Source: Oscillospiraceae bacterium (lineage in GTDB: Bacteria; Bacillota; Clostridia; Oscillospirales; Acutalibacteraceae). Taken from it: a stretch of 5,538 nt of DNA. The position numbers were made by a program, and so were the translations under genes. Each line of letters begins with the position of its first letter. Positions within the stretch are counted from its first letter, which is position 1. This document shows positions 1 through 5,538 of this stretch, piece by piece. The notes beneath the pieces were generated by a model, which worked only from the letters and a program-made list of their open reading frames with translations, was not told the DNA's origin and did not search any database. The stretch is taken from NCBI GenBank assembly GCA_003486665.1, contig DNGF01000191.1:1-5538 (forward strand), in the 5' to 3' direction.

Positions 1-684
1 GGCTTCGTTTATGCCGAAGCTAACAATTTTGACGACGTAAAGAAATTCGTTGACACCGACAAGTGCATCGCAGTTATGATGGAGCTTGTTCAGGGCGAGG
101 GCGGCGTATGCAAGCTTGATGAGGATTTCGTTAAGTCGGTTGCAGCGCTTGTCAAGGAAAAGGATATGCTCCTCATCATTGATGAGGTTCAGACCGGTAA
201 CGGCAGAACGGGTGAGCTTTACGCTTATATGCACTACGGAATTCAGCCCGACGTCGTTACAACGGCAAAGGGACTCGGCGGCGGACTTCCGATCGGCGCA
301 ACAATGCTCGGTGAAAAGGTTGAGAATGTTCTCACCTTCGGCTCACACGGTTCAACCTTCGGCGGCAACCCCGTAAGCTGTGCCGGCGCTTGCAACATCA
401 TCAAGAGAATTGACGATAAGCTTCTCAGCGAGGTCAAAGAGAAATCGGCTTACATTTTCTCGGAGCTTGAGGGTGCAAAGGGTGTTAAATCAGTCAGCGG
501 TCTTGGTTTTATGATCGGTGTTGAAACAGAAAAGCCTGCAAAGGAAGTTGCGAATGCCTGCATTGAAAAGGGCGTACTCGTTCTGACAGCAAAGACAAAG
601 GTAAGGCTTCTCCCCTCTCTCAACATTGATTGGGACGACCTTAAAAAGGCAATTCAGATACTCAAAGAGGTTATCGCAGAGTAA
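1..684 (+). CDS. argD: Acetylornithine aminotransferase, C-terminal 227 codons (5' end outside window)
   Basis: Class III, fold-type I PLP aminotransferase. The family member ArgD converts N-acetylglutamate semialdehyde plus glutamate to N2-acetylornithine in cytoplasmic arginine synthesis. The frame is open from base 1, so the ATG at 76 is internal. Counting from the first codon of the window, the ArgD-type QGEGGV stretch lies at residues 31-36. The PLP-binding IIDEVQTGNGRTG follows at 59-71, with Asp61 contacting the pyridine nitrogen. TTAKGLGGGLPIGA at 87-100 carries Schiff-base Lys90, and GSTFGGNP at 117-124 contains the phosphate-binding Thr. The Asp-to-Lys spacing of 29 equals that in E. 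coli ArgD. The C-terminal small domain is intact and ends with TAA. About 170-180 N-terminal residues are missing compared with the usual ~400. A terminator 20 bases downstream suggests this is the last gene of its transcript. A related class III enzyme (ornithine or succinylornithine aminotransferase) is possible but less likely given the QGEGGV and GSTFGGNP matches. Confidence 0.92.
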   Translation, partial: GFVYAEANNFDDVKKFVDTDKCIAVMMELVQGEGGVCKLDEDFVKSVAALVKEKDMLLIIDEVQTGNGRTGELYAYMHYGIQPDVVTTAKGLGGGLPIGATMLGEKVENVLTFGSHGSTFGGNPVSCAGACNIIKRIDDKLLSEVKEKSAYIFSELEGAKGVKSVSGLGFMIGVETEKPAKEVANACIEKGVLVLTAKTKVRLLPSLNIDWDDLKKAIQILKEVIAE

Positions 685-703
685 GCTATCCGCAAATAAA
701 TCT

Positions 704-740
704 ACAGCCACAGTGTTGCATTTCACTGCGGCTGTTTTTT
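704..740 (+). terminator. Rho-independent terminator of argD
   Basis: Twelve-base arms ACAGCCACAGTG (704-715) and CACTGCGGCTGT (724-735) pair with one A·C mismatch (710/729) around the 8-base loop TTGCATTT. A run of six T follows (735-740). It lies 20 bases after the argD stop and separates argD from the MATE gene. Confidence 0.9.
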
Positions 741-820
741 ACATTCATCACATTATATCTTGCAATTCTGCACAAAATATATATGTCACCATTTGTGAAC
801 TTTGTATAGCAAATTATCTC

Positions 821-835
821 ATTATATGTTATAAT
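821..835. repeat. Short inverted repeat overlapping the MATE promoter -10
   Basis: ATTATA (821-826) and TATAAT (830-835) are perfect inverted copies around TGT. One arm is the -10 hexamer itself, so a repressor bound here would block RNA polymerase. The arms are only six bases of pure A/T in an AT-rich spacer, so chance is a real alternative. No regulator gene is visible in the window. Confidence 0.3.
827..835 (+). promoter_or_regulatory. Extended -10 promoter of the MATE gene
   Basis: The sequence TGTTATAAT is a perfect extended -10 element (TGn followed by TATAAT at 830-835) for the housekeeping sigma factor. The -35 region at the usual 17-base spacing (807-812, TAGCAA) matches TTGACA at only three of six positions, which extended -10 promoters tolerate. 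Transcription would start near 841-843, giving a leader of about 20 bases before the TTG start at 863. The prediction rests on motif match and position only. Confidence 0.7.
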
Positions 836-847
836 ATCATGCAAACG

Positions 848-854
848 AAAGGAG
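848..854 (+). promoter_or_regulatory. Ribosome binding site that fixes a TTG start for the MATE gene
   Basis: AAAGGAG sits 8 bases before the TTG at 863. The in-frame ATG at 839 lies upstream of this site and near or before the predicted transcription start. The in-frame ATG at 878 is 23 bases away, too far. TTG is therefore the best start. Confidence 0.85.
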
Positions 855-862
855 AGGACGTT

Positions 863-2233
863 TTGGAAGAAAACAAAATGGGCGTTATGCCCGTAAACAA
901 GCTTATTATCAATATGTCACTGCCGATGATAATTTCCATGCTCGTTCAGGCATTGTATAACATCGTTGATTCGGTTTTCGTCGCCATGGTCAACCAGGAA
1001 TCGCTCACGGCAGTTTCGCTTTCATTCCCTGCGCAGAACCTCATGATAGGCTTCGCAACAGGTACAGCGGTCGGCGTTAACGCGCTCATCTCCCGTGCGC
1101 TCGGCGAAAAGAACGGCGAACGTGCAAATAAAATCGCCGAAAACGGTGTTTTTCTTGCCCTGCTCAGCTCGATAGCCTTTTTCCTTTTCGGCGTGTTCGG
1201 TTCAAGACTTTTCATCAGCTCGCAGACATCGGTACAGTATATTATTGACGAGGGAGCAAAATATCTTCAGGTCTGCTGCGGCGCAAGCTTCGGCATTTTC
1301 TTTGAGATTATGTACGAGCGTCTTTTGCAGTCAACGGGCAGAACCTTTTACACGATGATAACTCAGGGCGTCGGTGCAATCATCAATATCATTCTTGATC
1401 CCGTATTCATTTTCGTTTTCAAAATGGGTGTTCGCGGTGCGGCAATCGCAACCGTTATCGGACAGATCGTAGCTTTCATTCTTGCCGTTTATTTCAACCG
1501 CCGCAAGAACCCCGATCTGCACCTTGATTTCAAGAAATTCAAGCCGAACGGTCGATTCATCGGTGAGATCTACAAAATCGGCGTTCCGTCAATCCTCATG
1601 GTTGCGATCGGCTCTGTTATGACATATTTCATGAACAAAATTCTTATTGCATATACCCTCGGCAAGGAGCTTTCCGTCAATGTTTTCGGCGCGTTTTTCA
1701 AGCTCAACAGCTTCATCTGTATGCCGATATTCGGTCTTAACAACGGAATCATCCCGATCATTGCTTATAACTACGGCGCAATGAAAAAGCACCGCATGAT
1801 CAAGACGATTAAGCTTTCGGTTGTATATGCAGAGGTCTTCAGCCTTATCGGAGCGTTGCTTTTCTTTGCTCTGCCTAAGGTTTTGCTCGGATTTTTCTCG
1901 GCAACCCCCGAAATGCTCCGAATCGGCATTCCTGCTCTGAAAATAATCAGTGTAAGCTTCCTTTTTGCCGGCGCAAACATTGCCCTCAGCGGCGTGTTCC
2001 AATCCTTTGGAAAGAGCATTTTCTCGATGATCAGCTCCTTTATCCGTCAGCTCGTTGTCCTGATTCCGGCAGCTTATATCCTCGCAAGATACGGTCTTTC
2101 AATCGGTAACGATGACCTTGTCTGGTGGTCATATTCAATCGCCGACTTTGCCGCGTCGGTCGTTTCAATAAGCCTCTTTATTGTACTCTACAAGAAAATA
2201 ATTAAACCGATTCGTGATGACAAAACCGAGTAA
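863..2233 (+). CDS. MATE-family multidrug/cation antiporter, TTG start, 456 residues
   Basis: Polytopic inner-membrane transporter of the multidrug and toxic compound extrusion family (NorM/MepA/DinF-like). Family members export cationic drugs or metabolites in exchange for Na+ or H+. About twelve hydrophobic segments are visible, roughly 12-38, 47-75, 93-119, 130-152, 162-186, 190-212, then 233-262, 272-301, 315-343, 353-379, 385-410 and 420-448. The two six-helix lobes are joined by a basic loop (about 211-230). Family hallmarks include the YNIVDSVFV stretch in helix 1 with a conserved Asp36, VNALISRALGEKNGERA at 72-88 after helix 2, and the NIILDPVFIF motif at 175-184. The length is typical (~450). 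The TTG start is chosen from the AAAGGAG at 848-854. Longer readings back into argD would translate the terminator and promoter. The gene ends with TAA and is followed by a hairpin terminator. It has its own promoter. The substrate cannot be told from sequence. Confidence 0.93.
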   Translation: MEENKMGVMPVNKLIINMSLPMIISMLVQALYNIVDSVFVAMVNQESLTAVSLSFPAQNLMIGFATGTAVGVNALISRALGEKNGERANKIAENGVFLALLSSIAFFLFGVFGSRLFISSQTSVQYIIDEGAKYLQVCCGASFGIFFEIMYERLLQSTGRTFYTMITQGVGAIINIILDPVFIFVFKMGVRGAAIATVIGQIVAFILAVYFNRRKNPDLHLDFKKFKPNGRFIGEIYKIGVPSILMVAIGSVMTYFMNKILIAYTLGKELSVNVFGAFFKLNSFICMPIFGLNNGIIPIIAYNYGAMKKHRMIKTIKLSVVYAEVFSLIGALLFFALPKVLLGFFSATPEMLRIGIPALKIISVSFLFAGANIALSGVFQSFGKSIFSMISSFIRQLVVLIPAAYILARYGLSIGNDDLVWWSYSIADFAASVVSISLFIVLYKKIIKPIRDDKTE

Positions 2234-2258
2234 AAACCAATCAAACCGAATTAAACCC

Positions 2259-2299
2259 AAAAGCAACCGCTCTCCGAGATGGAAAGCGGTTGCTTTTTT
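2259..2299. terminator. Terminator hairpin between convergent genes, probably bidirectional
   Basis: Arms at 2259-2275 and 2281-2297 pair over 17 positions with a single C·A mismatch (2272/2284) and the 5-base loop GAGAT. On the plus strand T2294-T2299 forms the U-tract after the MATE gene. On the minus strand the mismatch becomes a G·U wobble, and the stem runs into TTTT and then GGGTTT, so it can also end the leftward operon after the RluA-family gene (stop at 2328). The plus-strand direction looks stronger by U-tract. Confidence 0.85.
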
Positions 2300-2327
2300 G
2301 CAATACCTCACAATTAAGCGGGTATCT

Positions 2328-3299
2328 TTATAATGCTCCGTTTTCAAATTCACGCCTAAACCAAACGTCTTTAACCTCAAACTCTCTTGAATGAAGATAC
2401 GAAAGAATGCCTGCGCTCTCGTCAAACATAAACACAAGCTTGTAGGAATAAAGGCACTGCTTACGATAACCGAAATCCTTGTTGAGCTTGTTTGTGCCGT
2501 ATTTGCCGTCGCCGAGAAGCGGATGTCCGATTGAAGCAAAGTGCGCCCTTATCTGATGTGTTCTGCCTGTCATCAGCTCAACTTCAACCAGGCTAAGCTG
2601 CTTATCGTAATCTCTGCCGAGCACCTTATACTTTGTGCGAATCTCTTTTGCTCCCTCGCATGGGTGCTTAAGAATTTTAACGGTGTTCTTTTTCTCGTCC
2701 TTTAGGAGATAGCCCTCCAAAAGTCCTTCGTCACGCTCCATGATTCCGTGACAAACGCAAAGATAAAACTTTTTCAGATTTGTTCTCTGCTTCATTTGTG
2801 CGTTCATTATTCTTAAGCTCTCGGCATTCTTGGCAGCAATTACAATTCCGCCGGTGTTCCTGTCAATCCTGTTGACAAGCGCAGGAGTAAATGAATTTTC
2901 CTCATCAGGCTTGTACTCGCCCTTTTCATAAAGATATTTCTTTATTCTCGTGATGAGCGTGTCAACATACTCCCTGTCGTCAGGGTGGCAAAGCAGCCCT
3001 GCCTTCTTATCAAGGAGCATGATATTTTCATCCTCGTAGAGAATATCCAGCTTGCTCGGTGCGCCGGTGAAATCATAACGTGTTTCCGGTTTTACGAAGA
3101 ATTCATCGTTTATATACATATCGACAATATCACCGACCTGCAAAACCGTTGATATCTCGGCACGCTTGTTATTTACCTTAATCCGCTTTTTTCTTATGTA
3201 TTTATACATAAGTGACTGCGGCAAATTCGGCATTCCTTTTCTTATAAATTTGTCAAGCCGCTGACCTGCGTCATTTGATTTTATTTCAAAACTTTTCAT
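2328..3299 (-). CDS. RluA-family RNA pseudouridine synthase with S4 domain, 323 residues
   Basis: Cytoplasmic enzyme that isomerises specific uridines to pseudouridine in RNA. RluC/RluD-type members act on 23S rRNA, but the target here cannot be assigned. Residues about 11-62 form an S4-type RNA-binding domain (GQRLDKFIRK, then the basic YKYIRKKRIKVNNKR segment). The catalytic domain begins near 83 with ILYEDENIMLLDKKAGLL. The motif NRIDRNTGG at 143-151 contains catalytic Asp146; Asn replaces the commoner His of HRLD, and as far as I recall this variant occurs in Firmicutes homologues. The second signature, TGRTHQIRAHFASIGHPLLGD, spans 244-264. The length matches the ~300-325 of the family. 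The start is the first ATG after the UPF0210 stop, and it keeps the S4 domain whole. No well-spaced ribosome binding site precedes it: only AGG two bases away, partly inside the upstream TAG. Translation therefore probably depends on ribosomes finishing the upstream gene. It appears to be the last gene of the minus-strand operon. Confidence 0.93.
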   Translation of the reverse strand: MKSFEIKSNDAGQRLDKFIRKGMPNLPQSLMYKYIRKKRIKVNNKRAEISTVLQVGDIVDMYINDEFFVKPETRYDFTGAPSKLDILYEDENIMLLDKKAGLLCHPDDREYVDTLITRIKKYLYEKGEYKPDEENSFTPALVNRIDRNTGGIVIAAKNAESLRIMNAQMKQRTNLKKFYLCVCHGIMERDEGLLEGYLLKDEKKNTVKILKHPCEGAKEIRTKYKVLGRDYDKQLSLVEVELMTGRTHQIRAHFASIGHPLLGDGKYGTNKLNKDFGYRKQCLYSYKLVFMFDESAGILSYLHSREFEVKDVWFRREFENGAL

Positions 3300-3302
3300 A
3301 AC

Positions 3303-4667
3303 CTAATTTTTAAACGAGTGTATCGGCGCAGGGATTCTGCCGCCTCTGTTGATGAAATCCGAGCAGTCCGCACCGTTTACCGGCATAATCGGAGCATAGC
3401 CGAGCAATCCGCCGAATTCAACGGTATCGCCTACATCCTTGCCGATTACGGGAATCAATCTGACCGCCGTGGTTTTCTGATTTATCATTCCTATCGCCAT
3501 CTCATCGGCAATTATGCCGGAGATCGTAGAAGCCTTTGTATTGCCCGGAATTGCAATCATGTCAAGTCCGACCGAGCAAACACAGGTCATTGCTTCAAGC
3601 TTTTCGAGAGTGAGCATTCCGGCATTTACCGAGTCTATCATGCCCTGATCCTCAGACACGGGAATAAACGCGCCGGAAAGTCCGCCGACATACGACGAAG
3701 CCATAATTCCGCCTTTTTTAACCTGATCATTGAGCAAAGCAAGCGCCGCAGTTGTTCCCGGAGCGCCGACATATTGGAGTCCCATTTCTTCAAGAATTTC
3801 AGCAACGCTGTCACCGATTGCAGGAGTCGGAGCAAGCGAAAGGTCGATAATTCCGAACGGAACGCCGAGTCTTTGCGAAGCCTCACGCGCTACAAGCTGA
3901 CCTACTCTTGTGACCTTGAACGCAGTTTTCTTTATTGTTTCGCAGAGTGTGCCGAAGTCGCTTCCTTTAACCTCGCTGATGGCACGCTTAACAACACCGG
4001 GTCCGCTGACGCCGACATTGATTATCGTGTCCGCTTCTGTCACACCGTGAAACGCGCCTGCCATAAACGGGTTATCGTCGGGAGCGTTGCAAAAAACTAC
4101 AAGCTTTGCACATCCGATTGAACCGCTGTCCTTTGTAAGCTCGGCGGTTTTAACTATCGTTTCGCCTAGAAGCTTAACCGCGTCCATATCTATGCCCGTC
4201 TTGGTTGAACCGACATTAACGGAGCTGCACACCCTCTCTGTTGCAGAAAGAGCCTCCGGGATTGATTCAATCAGCAGCTTTTCCGCAGGAGTCATACCCT
4301 TGGAAACAAGCGCGGAAAATCCGCCGATAAAATTAACATTTATCTCATGCGCCGCACGGTCAAGCGTTTTTGCAATTTTCACAAAATCATCTGCCGTCTT
4401 GCAGCAAGCCGCACCGATGAGTGATATCGGCGTAACGGAAACGCGTTTGTTTACAATGGGAATACCGAACTCAAGCGCGATTTGATCACCCGTTTCAACA
4501 AGCTTTCCTGCCTTTGTAAGTATCTTTTTATAGATATTATCACAGGTTACGTCAACCTCGGACGAAATGCAGTCAAGCAGACTTATCCCCATTGTTATGG
4601 TACGCACATCGAGGTTGTTTTCTTCAATCATTTTGTTCGTTTCACGAACCTCAAAAGAATTAATCAT
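3303..4667 (-). CDS. UPF0210 (PFL-like, DUF711-type) protein, 454 residues
   Basis: Member of the conserved UPF0210 family, annotated 'PFL family' for fold resemblance to pyruvate formate-lyase. Its reaction is not established. Highly conserved blocks are visible: [12 protein letters not shown] at 22-33, [14 protein letters not shown] at 73-86, [10 protein letters not shown] at 112-121, CSSVNVGST at 147-155, [15 protein letters not shown] at 215-229, [19 protein letters not shown] at 276-294, [12 protein letters not shown] at 309-320, [11 protein letters not shown] at 330-340 and the C-terminal [11 protein letters not shown]. The full length and exact C-terminus agree with streptococcal homologues as I remember them. 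I see no glycyl-radical signature, so a formate-lyase reaction should not be assumed. GAGGG (4674-4678), six bases before the ATG, supports the start and overlaps the TGA of the ACT gene, which implies translational coupling. The ACT partner immediately upstream is a conserved association. The gene ends in TAG, the only amber stop among the six genes. Confidence 0.95.
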   Translation of the reverse strand: MINSFEVRETNKMIEENNLDVRTITMGISLLDCISSEVDVTCDNIYKKILTKAGKLVETGDQIALEFGIPIVNKRVSVTPISLIGAACCKTADDFVKIAKTLDRAAHEINVNFIGGFSALVSKGMTPAEKLLIESIPEALSATERVCSSVNVGSTKTGIDMDAVKLLGETIVKTAELTKDSGSIGCAKLVVFCNAPDDNPFMAGAFHGVTEADTIINVGVSGPGVVKRAISEVKGSDFGTLCETIKKTAFKVTRVGQLVAREASQRLGVPFGIIDLSLAPTPAIGDSVAEILEEMGLQYVGAPGTTAALALLNDQVKKGGIMASSYVGGLSGAFIPVSEDQGMIDSVNAGMLTLEKLEAMTCVCSVGLDMIAIPGNTKASTISGIIADEMAIGMINQKTTAVRLIPVIGKDVGDTVEFGGLLGYAPIMPVNGADCSDFINRGGRIPAPIHSFKN

Positions 4668-4673
4668 AGTCCG

Positions 4674-4678
4674 CCCTC
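4674..4678 (-). promoter_or_regulatory. Ribosome binding site of the UPF0210 gene, overlapping the ACT stop
   Basis: GAGGG on the minus strand lies six bases before the ATG at 4667. Its first two bases (GA) are part of the TGA stop of the upstream ACT gene (4679-4677), so terminating ribosomes sit directly on the initiation region of the next gene. Confidence 0.8.
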
Positions 4679-4949
4679 AGATTCTGTGCATTACGTTGAA
4701 TATATCCTCGTGCTGCATCTTGATTTTCACACCGAGTTCCTCACTGATCTTTTCAATCTCATCGTTGAGAACCGCAAAATCCTTTTTTGCATTCTGAGCG
4801 TCAACGATCATTATCATGTTAAAAAATCCCTGAACGATCGACTGGTTAATATCAAGAACATTGATGTCATTCTCGGCAAGAAGCGTGCATACTTTTGCGA
4901 TTATGCCTACTCTGTCCCTGCCGATAACGGTAATTATTGTTCTGTTCAT
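4677..4949 (-). CDS. Single ACT-domain protein (UPF0237 family), 90 residues
   Basis: Small cytoplasmic protein consisting of essentially one ACT domain, a fold that usually binds amino acids or other small ligands and works as a dimer or as a regulator. The first strand and the ligand-loop motif TVIGRDRVGIIAKV occupy 7-20 (Gly10, Asp12, Arg13, Gly15). The helix CTLLAENDIN is at 21-30, VLDINQSIVQGFFNMIMIVD at 31-50 forms the next strands, and a second helix runs from about 56 to 72. The length matches the family (~88-90). The ATG is supported by GGAGG at 4957-4961, seven bases upstream, and overlaps the upstream gene's TGA in an ATGA junction. It is paired with UPF0210, as in many Firmicutes. 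I infer that it senses a ligand for or regulates its partner, but no ligand is known to me. It resembles GcvR-type ACT proteins but is half their length. Confidence 0.95.
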   Translation of the reverse strand: MNRTIITVIGRDRVGIIAKVCTLLAENDINVLDINQSIVQGFFNMIMIVDAQNAKKDFAVLNDEIEKISEELGVKIKMQHEDIFNVMHRI

Positions 4950-5538
4950 TCGTCATCCTCCGAGTTGATGTCATTTTTCTCTAACTGAGAAAGGATTTCC
5001 TGAATATTGATTTTTTGTGTGTTAAGGATTTCGTCCGCTCTGTTGAGAGTTTCGGTCGGATCCTGCTTGTTTGCTTCATATTCATCAGGAACGTCAAGGA
5101 GCTTTTCCGCGTCCTCAACGGTTGCATTTTCGCCGAGGTCCTGCGCCATAAGAGCGTCAATACCGGTCGGCTCGTCTTTTAAAGCACTTTCGGCAGTCTC
5201 CGTATTTTCGGCTCCGAGCATCTTCGCATATCTTTTCTTCTTAACAATGCGAATTATAATAAGCGCCGCAATAAATGCAACAAGCGTGCCTGCCGACACA
5301 ATTGCGCCGATCATAAATCCCTTAGGCTTGTAAGTCATTTCAATTGTATGGGTTCCCGGAGCGGCATCTATTCCAATAAGCGCGCCGCCGAGGACAATCG
5401 GTTCAACCCTTTCGCCGTCAACGGTGATCTCCCATCCCTCATCATAATTGATCGAGGTGTAAACAAGCTCCGTTGCGCCGACCTTAACAGTACCCTTAAT
5501 ATGAGTATCCGTAAACTCGGTTATATCCATTGCTGAGG
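4946..5538 (-). CDS. YfhO-family membrane protein, C-terminal part (5' end outside window)
   Basis: The frame is open to the right edge, so the ATG at 5530 is probably internal. Full-length YfhO-family proteins are large polytopic membrane proteins, and Bacillus YfhO takes part in glycosylating lipoteichoic acid. Counting from that internal Met, residues 12-66 resemble the extracytoplasmic beta-rich module near the YfhO C-terminus: a YTSINYDEGWEITVDGERV stretch at 24-42, then LGGALIGIDAAPGTHTIEMTY at 47-67. One hydrophobic helix follows (about 71-96, starting GFMIGAIVSAG), then KKKR at 97-100, which places the rest in the cytoplasm by the positive-inside rule. The last 94 residues are acidic (26 Asp/Glu against 7 Lys/Arg), end in EDDE, and may include a helical stretch at about 161-185. 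The family call rests on the GW...VDG module and the final helix. Most of the protein is unseen, so the sugar or acceptor cannot be inferred. It overlaps the ACT gene by four bases (ATGA). Confidence 0.72.
   Translation of the reverse strand, partial: SAMDITEFTDTHIKGTVKVGATELVYTSINYDEGWEITVDGERVEPIVLGGALIGIDAAPGTHTIEMTYKPKGFMIGAIVSAGTLVAFIAALIIIRIVKKKRYAKMLGAENTETAESALKDEPTGIDALMAQDLGENATVEDAEKLLDVPDEYEANKQDPTETLNRADEILNTQKINIQEILSQLEKNDINSEDDE
4957..4961 (-). promoter_or_regulatory. Ribosome binding site of the ACT-domain gene
   Basis: GGAGG on the minus strand lies seven bases before the ATG at 4949, inside the 3' end of the YfhO-family gene. It fixes the start that produces the ATGA overlap. 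Confidence 0.85.

Noticed and set aside
791..814. Inverted repeat ATTTG...CAAAT upstream of the MATE promoter as a second operator
   Set aside because: Five-base arms 14 bases apart in AT-rich DNA are expected by chance.
626..862. A longer N-terminus of the MATE gene reading back into the end of argD
   Set aside because: It would translate the argD terminator, the promoter and the ribosome binding site. The extra residues do not look like MATE sequence, while the 456-residue form from TTG 863 has the usual family length.
839..880. ATG starts at 839 and 878 for the MATE gene
   Set aside because: ATG 839 lies before the ribosome binding site and around or upstream of the predicted transcription start. 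ATG 878 is 23 bases from the ribosome binding site. TTG 863 is spaced correctly.
1589..2002. A 137-codon minus-strand open frame inside the MATE gene
   Set aside because: Its charged, low-order composition fits the reverse complement of membrane-helix codons. There is no recognisable family and no initiation signal.
1..2233. MATE gene as part of the arginine operon
   Set aside because: A strong terminator and a separate extended -10 promoter lie between argD and the MATE gene, so co-transcription is unlikely.
3318..4121. A 267-codon plus-strand open frame antisense to the UPF0210 gene
   Set aside because: It lies wholly opposite a strongly conserved gene, has Arg/Ser/His-rich composition with no recognisable domain, and I see no ribosome binding site or promoter. 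It is an antisense shadow.
3303..4667. UPF0210 protein as an active pyruvate formate-lyase
   Set aside because: The family name reflects fold similarity only. I see no C-terminal glycyl-radical motif, and the protein is far shorter than the ~750 residues of true formate-lyases.
4482..4988. A 168-codon plus-strand open frame across the ACT/UPF0210 junction
   Set aside because: It is antisense to three well-supported genes with tight coupling signals and resembles no family I know.

Overview
The window looks like ordinary chromosome from a low-to-mid GC Gram-positive bacterium, most likely a gut-type member of the Clostridia (Oscillospirales/Ruminococcus-like). This is an inference from protein flavour (a clostridial-type ArgD, the ACT/UPF0210 gene pair, a YfhO-family membrane protein, a Firmicutes-style RluA-family enzyme), from strong AGGAGG-type ribosome binding sites, and from an extended -10 promoter. 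Nothing in the sequence fixes the species. I see no rRNA, tRNA, CRISPR array, insertion sequence, phage gene or origin.

Left part, plus strand (1-2233). The window opens inside argD, the PLP enzyme acetylornithine aminotransferase of arginine synthesis. Its last 227 codons are present, and a strong hairpin terminator (704-740) follows. A short spacer then carries an extended -10 promoter (827-835), a ribosome binding site (848-854) and a TTG-started gene for a 456-residue MATE-family multidrug/cation antiporter. The MATE gene therefore has its own transcription signals and is probably not part of the arginine operon.

Middle (2234-2327). The 94-base convergent gap between the MATE gene and the minus-strand cluster holds one long hairpin with T-runs on both sides. 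It is probably a terminator shared by both directions.

Right part, minus strand (2328-5538). Four genes run leftward with almost no space between them: the C-terminal part of a YfhO-family membrane protein, a 90-residue ACT-domain protein, a 454-residue UPF0210 (PFL-like, DUF711-type) protein, and an RluA-family pseudouridine synthase. The junctions are an ATGA overlap, a 9-base gap whose ribosome binding site overlaps the upstream stop, and a 3-base gap with no properly spaced ribosome binding site. They very likely form one transcript with translational coupling, whose promoter lies beyond the right edge. The ACT/UPF0210 pair is a widespread conserved pair of unknown biochemical function, and it is the most biologically open item here.

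I found no convincing evidence of a new system. The points most worth a second look are the in-frame UPF0210-TAG-Val-RluA junction, the uncharacterised ACT/UPF0210 pair, the palindromic extended -10 promoter of the MATE gene, and the long acidic tail on the YfhO-family protein.
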